The notes below the pieces were generated by a model that worked only from the letters and a program-made list of their open reading frames with translations, was not told where the DNA came from and did no database searches. From Deltaproteobacteria bacterium (GTDB taxonomy: Bacteria > Myxococcota_A > UBA9042), in NCBI GenBank assembly GCA_020632665.1, contig JACKFC010000001.1, positions 186,001 to 250,000 of the forward strand: a stretch of DNA of 64,000 bases, written 5' to 3'. Shown here piece by piece: positions 60,714 to 64,000 of the stretch (position 1 is its first letter; each line of letters opens with the position of its first letter). A program made the position numbers and the translations under genes.

Positions 60714-61169
60714 ATGAAATGCTTTCTGCGCGCGCCGATGATGGCGTTGCTCGCTGCGCATTGCGCGGCGTTGTGTTCTCTCGGCTGCGTCGAGCTCGCT
60801 GGGCCGACGGACGACCCGATGTCGCCGAGCTCGGCGGTCGCGACCCTGACGCCGCCATCCGCGCCGGGTGCCGCATCGGCGCAGGTCATCGAAGGCGTGA
60901 ACTTCGATCCGACCGAGGCGATCCGGGTGCTCGACTACGTCAACCACGCCACGCTCGAGGAGCTCGATATCGGCGCGGGGATCGACGTCCGCGCGGCGAA
61001 GAGCATCGTCGCGGCACAGCCGATCGCGAACTTGCAGGAGCTCGGCGGCCTCTATTTCGTGGGGACGGTGACGCTCGAGCAGCTCAAGGCGGCTGCGCTG
61101 GCCGACGAGGCCGGCAAGACGCTCGCTGGCCAACCGACGCTGAACACCGCGGGTCAACGCGCCATCTAG
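60714..61169 (+). CDS. Small lipoprotein with helix-hairpin-helix-like (ComEA-like) domain
   Basis: The 151-residue protein has a signal with lipobox SLGC (near residue 25). A helical domain resembling the ComEA/HhH repeat follows (VLDYVNHATLEELDIGAGIDVRAAKSIVAA, then QELGGLYFVGTVTLEQL). ComEA proteins bind DNA during uptake, but this protein lacks the usual KLNINTA-type core, so DNA binding is only possible. GGAG lies seven bases before the ATG at 60714. A sequence resembling its tail (LADEAGKTLAG) recurs at about 61,644 in a different setting; see findings. Confidence 0.7.
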   Translation: MKCFLRAPMMALLAAHCAALCSLGCVELAGPTDDPMSPSSAVATLTPPSAPGAASAQVIEGVNFDPTEAIRVLDYVNHATLEELDIGAGIDVRAAKSIVAAQPIANLQELGGLYFVGTVTLEQLKAAALADEAGKTLAGQPTLNTAGQRAI

Positions 61170-61244
61170 GGTCCGACCCTGGGGTGTGGCTGTCCCCGAG
61201 CATCGTCGCGGTTCGGGATCGACGACGGCTTCGCTCGCATCCTT

Positions 61245-61542
61245 TCTCCCCGCCGGGCCGGGGAGCGGGGCCCCAGGCCCAGCGCGGGGCGACCGACCGC
61301 GAATCGTCCTCTCTCCCCGCCTTGCGGGGAGAGATGGGCCGGAGGCCCAGAGAGGGGCGACGAAGGATTGCGCACCGCAGGCGCACCACTCGAGGTCCGT
61401 GCAGCGAGCGCTACCGACGAGCACTGCGCAAGGAACCATGCCGAATCGACGCCGGGCTTGGGACAACCGAAGGCGCATCGTCGCATTGCGGATACGGCCC
61501 CTCTCTGCCTCCGGCATCTCTCCCCGGATACCGGGGAGAGAG
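61245..61542. repeat. Three copies of a palindromic repeat, MITE-like region
   Basis: Copy A (61245-61293) and copy B (61310-61361) are direct copies of a motif built from CTCTCCCCG and CGGGGAGAG arms followed by a GGCC / GGCCC hairpin and GGGGCGAC. Copy C (61496-61542) is an inverted copy. B and C thus form an inverted pair around 61362-61495. No ORF is convincing in 61170-61726. Confidence 0.65.
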
Positions 61543-61572
61543 TCTGCACAGCGCACGGGAACATGCCGAGAC

Positions 61573-61655
61573 GGCGCTCGGCGCTGGACAAGGAAGTGGG
61601 ACTGGCGCTCGGCGCTGGACAACGATGTGGGACCGGCACTCTGCGCTGGCCGACC
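61573..61655 (+). repeat. 31-base tandem repeat (about 2.5 units)
   Basis: Units start at 61573, 61604 and 61635. The first two share the core GGCGCTCGGCGCTGGACAA and differ afterwards at two positions. The third is partial and merges with the copy of the HhH lipoprotein tail. Confidence 0.7.
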
Positions 61656-61722
61656 AGGCCGCCAAGACGCTCGCCGACGGGTCGGGCGGATCGCCCGTCT
61701 ACCGGCCTTTCGCGCGGGCGAT

Positions 61723-62184
61723 CTAGCCTTCGGAGGGGCGGTAGGCACGGAAGAAGCCGACCTGCTCGGTGCCCTTCCAGATCGCCCCCGCGATGACGCC
61801 TTCGCCGACGCGGCCGCGGAAGACGCGGCGGTCGGCCTTGGCGCCGTCCTTGGTCTTGCAGCTGCGGTTGCTCCAGTCGATCTCGAACTCGAGGTTGCCG
61901 TTCCGCGCGCGGCCCGAGCAGATCGTGTAGCGCTGCGGCCCGGAGGCGAGGCGGAGCTCGACCTCGCCCTCGACGCGGTGGTCGTCGGGCGCCTCGGCCG
62001 GCAGCATCACGACCAGCGGGAAGGCGTCGATCGGCCCGATATCGGCCGTGCCCTGCCACATCCCGGCGGTCGGCGCCGAGCAACCCAGCATCCCGAGGCC
62101 GAGCATGGCGAGGCCGGCGCGGCGCAGGGTGCGGCCGATGGAGCCCGTGGTTCGGTTGTCGTCTCGATTGTCGTGGACCTGCAT
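61723..62184 (-). CDS. Small lipoprotein of unknown function
   Basis: Read from the ATG at 62184 (GGAGG nine bases upstream), this 153-residue protein has the lipobox LGMLGC (Cys near residue 35) after a short charged leader. A beta-rich remainder follows (AGMWQGTADIGPIDAFPLVVML, YTICSGRARNGNLEFEI, FRGRVGEGVIAGAIWKG). No family was recognised. An ATG three codons earlier has its ribosome binding site too close. It is divergent from the phosphofructokinase gene and its stop overlaps the tail copy at 61724-61726. Confidence 0.7.
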   Translation of the reverse strand: MQVHDNRDDNRTTGSIGRTLRRAGLAMLGLGMLGCSAPTAGMWQGTADIGPIDAFPLVVMLPAEAPDDHRVEGEVELRLASGPQRYTICSGRARNGNLEFEIDWSNRSCKTKDGAKADRRVFRGRVGEGVIAGAIWKGTEQVGFFRAYRPSEG

Positions 62185-62291
62185 GTGCGCCATCCTCCGC
62201 GCCGCCCGGGCGCGACCTCGACGATAGCAGCGCAGGCCCGAGCGCAAAGAAACTCACCCGGTCCGGCCGGGCGCGGACCACGGAGACGAAG

Positions 62292-63416
62292 ATGGCCAAG
62301 ACGATCGGTTTGTTGACCGGCGGAGGCGATTGCCCGGGGCTGAACGCGGTGATCTGGTCGGTCGTCCGCGCCGCCGCGCACGAAGGCATCGAGGTCCTCG
62401 GCATCGAAGACGGCTTCGAGGGCCTGATCGCCGGCGGCACGGTTCGCAAGCTCGGGCCGGCGGAGACGCGCGGCATCCACCGCGAAGGCGGCACGGTGCT
62501 CGGCACCACCAACCGCGGCAACCCCTTCCGCTACCGCACCGAGCAGCCCGACGGCAGCGTGGTCGAGACCGATTGCTCGGACGACGTGGTCCGCGCGGTG
62601 CGGCGGCTCGGCCTCGAGGGGCTGATCACCATCGGCGGCGACGGCTCGCTCGCCATCGCCCACGAGCTCAGCAAGAAGGGCGTGCCGATCATCGGCGTGC
62701 CCAAGACCATCGACAACGACCTCTCCGCCACCGACAACACCTTCGGCTTCTATTCGGCGGTGACCACGGCGATGGAGGCGCTCGACAAGCTCAAGACGAC
62801 CGCCGAGAGCCACGACCGCGTGATGATCCTCGAGGTCATGGGCCGCGACGCGGGCTGGATCGCGATCGCGTCGGGCCTCGCCGCCGGGGCGCATTGCATC
62901 TTGATCCCGGAGATCCCGTACCGCACCGACGTGGTGCTCGAGCGAATTCGCTCCCGCTGGGCGGAGGAGCAGCGCAACTACACGCTGATCGTGGTGGCCG
63001 AGGGGGCGTTCTCGGCCGGCGGCGACAAGAGCTACGTACAGGCCGCGGGCGTCGGCACCGTCGCCCGCTTCGGCGGCGCGGGTCACCAGCTGCAGGCGGC
63101 CCTCGAGGCGGCGTTCTCCGAGGGCTGGGACCGTCGCCGCGGGGTCCCGGAGGTGCGGACCACGGTCCTCGGCCACCTGCAGCGCGGCGGCTCGCCGGGC
63201 GCCTACGACCGCATCATCTCCATGCGCTTCGGCGCCCACGCGGCCCAGCTGGCCGCCGCCGGCAAGTGGAATCGTATGGTCGCGCTGCAAGGGATCGAGA
63301 TCGGGTCGGTCCCGCTGGCCGAGGCGATCGGCAAGCAACACCTCGTCGAAGCCGACGGACAGCTGGTCCAGACGGCACGCGCGGTCGGCATCTGCATGGG
63401 CGATCGCTGGCCGTAG
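62292..63416 (+). CDS. pfkA: 6-phosphofructokinase
   Basis: The 374-residue enzyme phosphorylates fructose-6-phosphate in glycolysis. It has GGGDCPGLNAVI (10-21), GGDGS at 115-119, PKTIDND with K138 and catalytic D141, MGRDAGWIA, and a C-terminal GGSPGAYDR. Gly118 at the position occupied by Asp in PPi-dependent enzymes indicates ATP use, while K138 is the residue typical of PPi-dependent or group III enzymes. It is therefore most like the longer group III PFKs. The ATG at 62292 follows ACGGAGACGAAG. Divergent upstream, it has its own region. Confidence 0.94.
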   Translation: MAKTIGLLTGGGDCPGLNAVIWSVVRAAAHEGIEVLGIEDGFEGLIAGGTVRKLGPAETRGIHREGGTVLGTTNRGNPFRYRTEQPDGSVVETDCSDDVVRAVRRLGLEGLITIGGDGSLAIAHELSKKGVPIIGVPKTIDNDLSATDNTFGFYSAVTTAMEALDKLKTTAESHDRVMILEVMGRDAGWIAIASGLAAGAHCILIPEIPYRTDVVLERIRSRWAEEQRNYTLIVVAEGAFSAGGDKSYVQAAGVGTVARFGGAGHQLQAALEAAFSEGWDRRRGVPEVRTTVLGHLQRGGSPGAYDRIISMRFGAHAAQLAAAGKWNRMVALQGIEIGSVPLAEAIGKQHLVEADGQLVQTARAVGICMGDRWP

Positions 63417-63439
63417 CGACACGAACTGACGCCTCACGT

Positions 63440-63470
63440 CAGCGCTGACAATTTTCGTCAGCGCTGTCCG
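63440..63470 (+). promoter_or_regulatory. Two phased GTCAGCGCTG palindromes, candidate upstream activator sites
   Basis: GTCAGCGCTGAC (63440-63451) is a perfect 12-base palindrome. GTCAGCGCTGTC (63459-63470) repeats it with one change, 19 bases later, close to two turns of DNA. They lie about 100-130 bases before the sigma-54 promoter, where an enhancer-binding protein would bind. A hairpin CTGACG-CCTCA-CGTCAG (63428-63444), partly overlapping, could instead end pfkA transcription. Confidence 0.45.
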
Positions 63471-63569
63471 TACACGCCGACACATTTCGTCATCGACGCG
63501 CGCGGCTTCCGCTTCGTTATCCAGACAAAACCTACTCCATTTCGTCTTGTTGTAGATTTCTCGCGGCGG

Positions 63570-63586
63570 TTGGCACCGGATCTGCA
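63570..63586 (+). promoter_or_regulatory. Sigma-54 promoter of the pilin gene
   Basis: TTGGCAC-CGGAT-CTGCA (63570-63586) has GG at -24 and GC at -12 separated by the exact 12-base offset of sigma-54 promoters. It is about 100 bases before the pilin ATG. Confidence 0.75.
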
Positions 63587-63685
63587 CATAGGTTTCGTGC
63601 CGAGAGGCACCGGCCGCCTCGCACGACGCGCCGGGTCCACAGAGAGGGGCACGCGTCGTGCCTGCCAACCACCCAGGGGGATTCC

Positions 63686-64000
63686 ATGTTCAAGTCCATC
63701 CGTGACAACAAGGGCTTCACGCTCATCGAGCTGATGATCGTCGTCGCCATCATCGCCATCCTCGCGGTCGTCGCCGTGCCGCAGTTCACCAAGTACATGC
63801 GTTCGGCGAAGACGGCTGAGGCCAACGAGATGCTCGACATCATCAAGAAGGGCTCGGCCGCGTACTACACCACGCCGCGTACCCAGCAGGGCACGATGAC
63901 CAAGGTCGACTGCCAGTTCCCCGCCTTCGTCGGCACCACGCCGGTCGGCTCGGGCTGCTGCAACATCGACGGCAACGGCGACGACCGCTGCGATCCGTCG
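63686..64000 (+). CDS. pilA: Type IV major pilin, 3' end outside window
   Basis: The ATG at 63686 is preceded by CAGGGGGATTCC. The prepilin leader MFKSIRDNKG is followed by the cleavage-site sequence FTLIELMIVVAIIAILAVVAVPQF, with Glu5 of the mature protein present. The 105 residues visible include two C-terminal cysteines (SGCCNIDGNGDDRC). The reading frame is open at the window edge. Pilins assemble into the fibre used for twitching motility, adhesion and DNA uptake. Transcription from a sigma-54 promoter with upstream activator sites would match PilS/PilR control seen in Myxococcus and Pseudomonas. Confidence 0.95.
   Translation, partial: MFKSIRDNKGFTLIELMIVVAIIAILAVVAVPQFTKYMRSAKTAEANEMLDIIKKGSAAYYTTPRTQQGTMTKVDCQFPAFVGTTPVGSGCCNIDGNGDDRCDPS

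Noticed and set aside
61245..61655. CRISPR array
   Set aside because: Repeats are palindromic and tandem, with no regular unique spacers and no cas genes nearby.
61166..62521. Long minus-strand frames across the repeat region and the start of pfkA
   Set aside because: They overlap strong plus-strand pfkA motifs and consist of low-complexity repeats.

Overview
This window looks like chromosomal DNA from a high-GC Gram-negative bacterium of the Myxococcota (former Deltaproteobacteria). This is inference, based on a CarD/CdnL-type RNA polymerase partner, several cysteine-rich lipoproteins with MopE-like and CxDGNPCTxDxC repeats, a giant DUF11/SdrD/OmpA-like outer-membrane protein, a TonB-dependent receptor, Tol-type energisers and a sigma-54 pilA promoter. 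The species cannot be named from the sequence. Genes are tightly packed, and many neighbours overlap by 1, 4 or 8 bases (ATGA, GTGA, TGATG).

Layout. 1-10.9 kb: end of a giant outer-membrane protein, a small lipoprotein and an HtrA-type protease. 10.9-18.8 kb: a LuxC-like acyl-CoA reductase, then an information-processing block. The block holds tRNA-Ser(TGA), tRNA-Ser(GCT), tRNA-Arg(ACG), tadA, an SGNH hydrolase, tRNA-Ser(CGA), tRNA-Ser(GGA), the 4.5S RNA gene, dnaX, recR and the CarD-like gene. 19-28 kb: minus-strand parA, TolA/TonB-like, TolR, TolQ and an HExxH peptidase, facing an S41 protease and a PEGA protein. 28-36 kb: an 18-repeat cysteine-rich lipoprotein, a coupled substrate-binding lipoprotein / histidine kinase / response regulator trio, and a TonB-dependent receptor.

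36-46 kb is a surface-sugar locus. A sugar N-formyltransferase, a GT61 glycosyltransferase, RmlA, an RmlB fused to a 3,4-ketoisomerase, and a PLP aminotransferase together could make and use a dTDP-3-formamido-3,6-dideoxyhexose. Opposite them lie a Wzx-like flippase, a second DegT aminotransferase, tgt and a nitroreductase gene. 46.3-55.4 kb: an AmpG-like permease, then a seven-gene translationally coupled minus-strand operon: PHA-system protein, lipid-facing or periplasmic beta protein, MoxR, DUF58, BatA-like vWA, RluA-like synthase, PocR hybrid kinase.

55.4-61.7 kb is accessory. It holds an HTH/nucleotidyltransferase-fold gene pair with a perfect palindrome upstream, a decayed ParB-like gene, and a cysteine-rich DUF1566 lipoprotein split at a run of seven Gs. 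A small HhH lipoprotein follows, with a copy of its tail about 0.5 kb downstream beyond hairpin and tandem repeats. Base composition is visibly less GC-rich in parts of this stretch. 61.7-64 kb: a lipoprotein, 6-phosphofructokinase, and the start of a type IV pilin gene behind a sigma-54 promoter; the pilin gene is cut by the window end.
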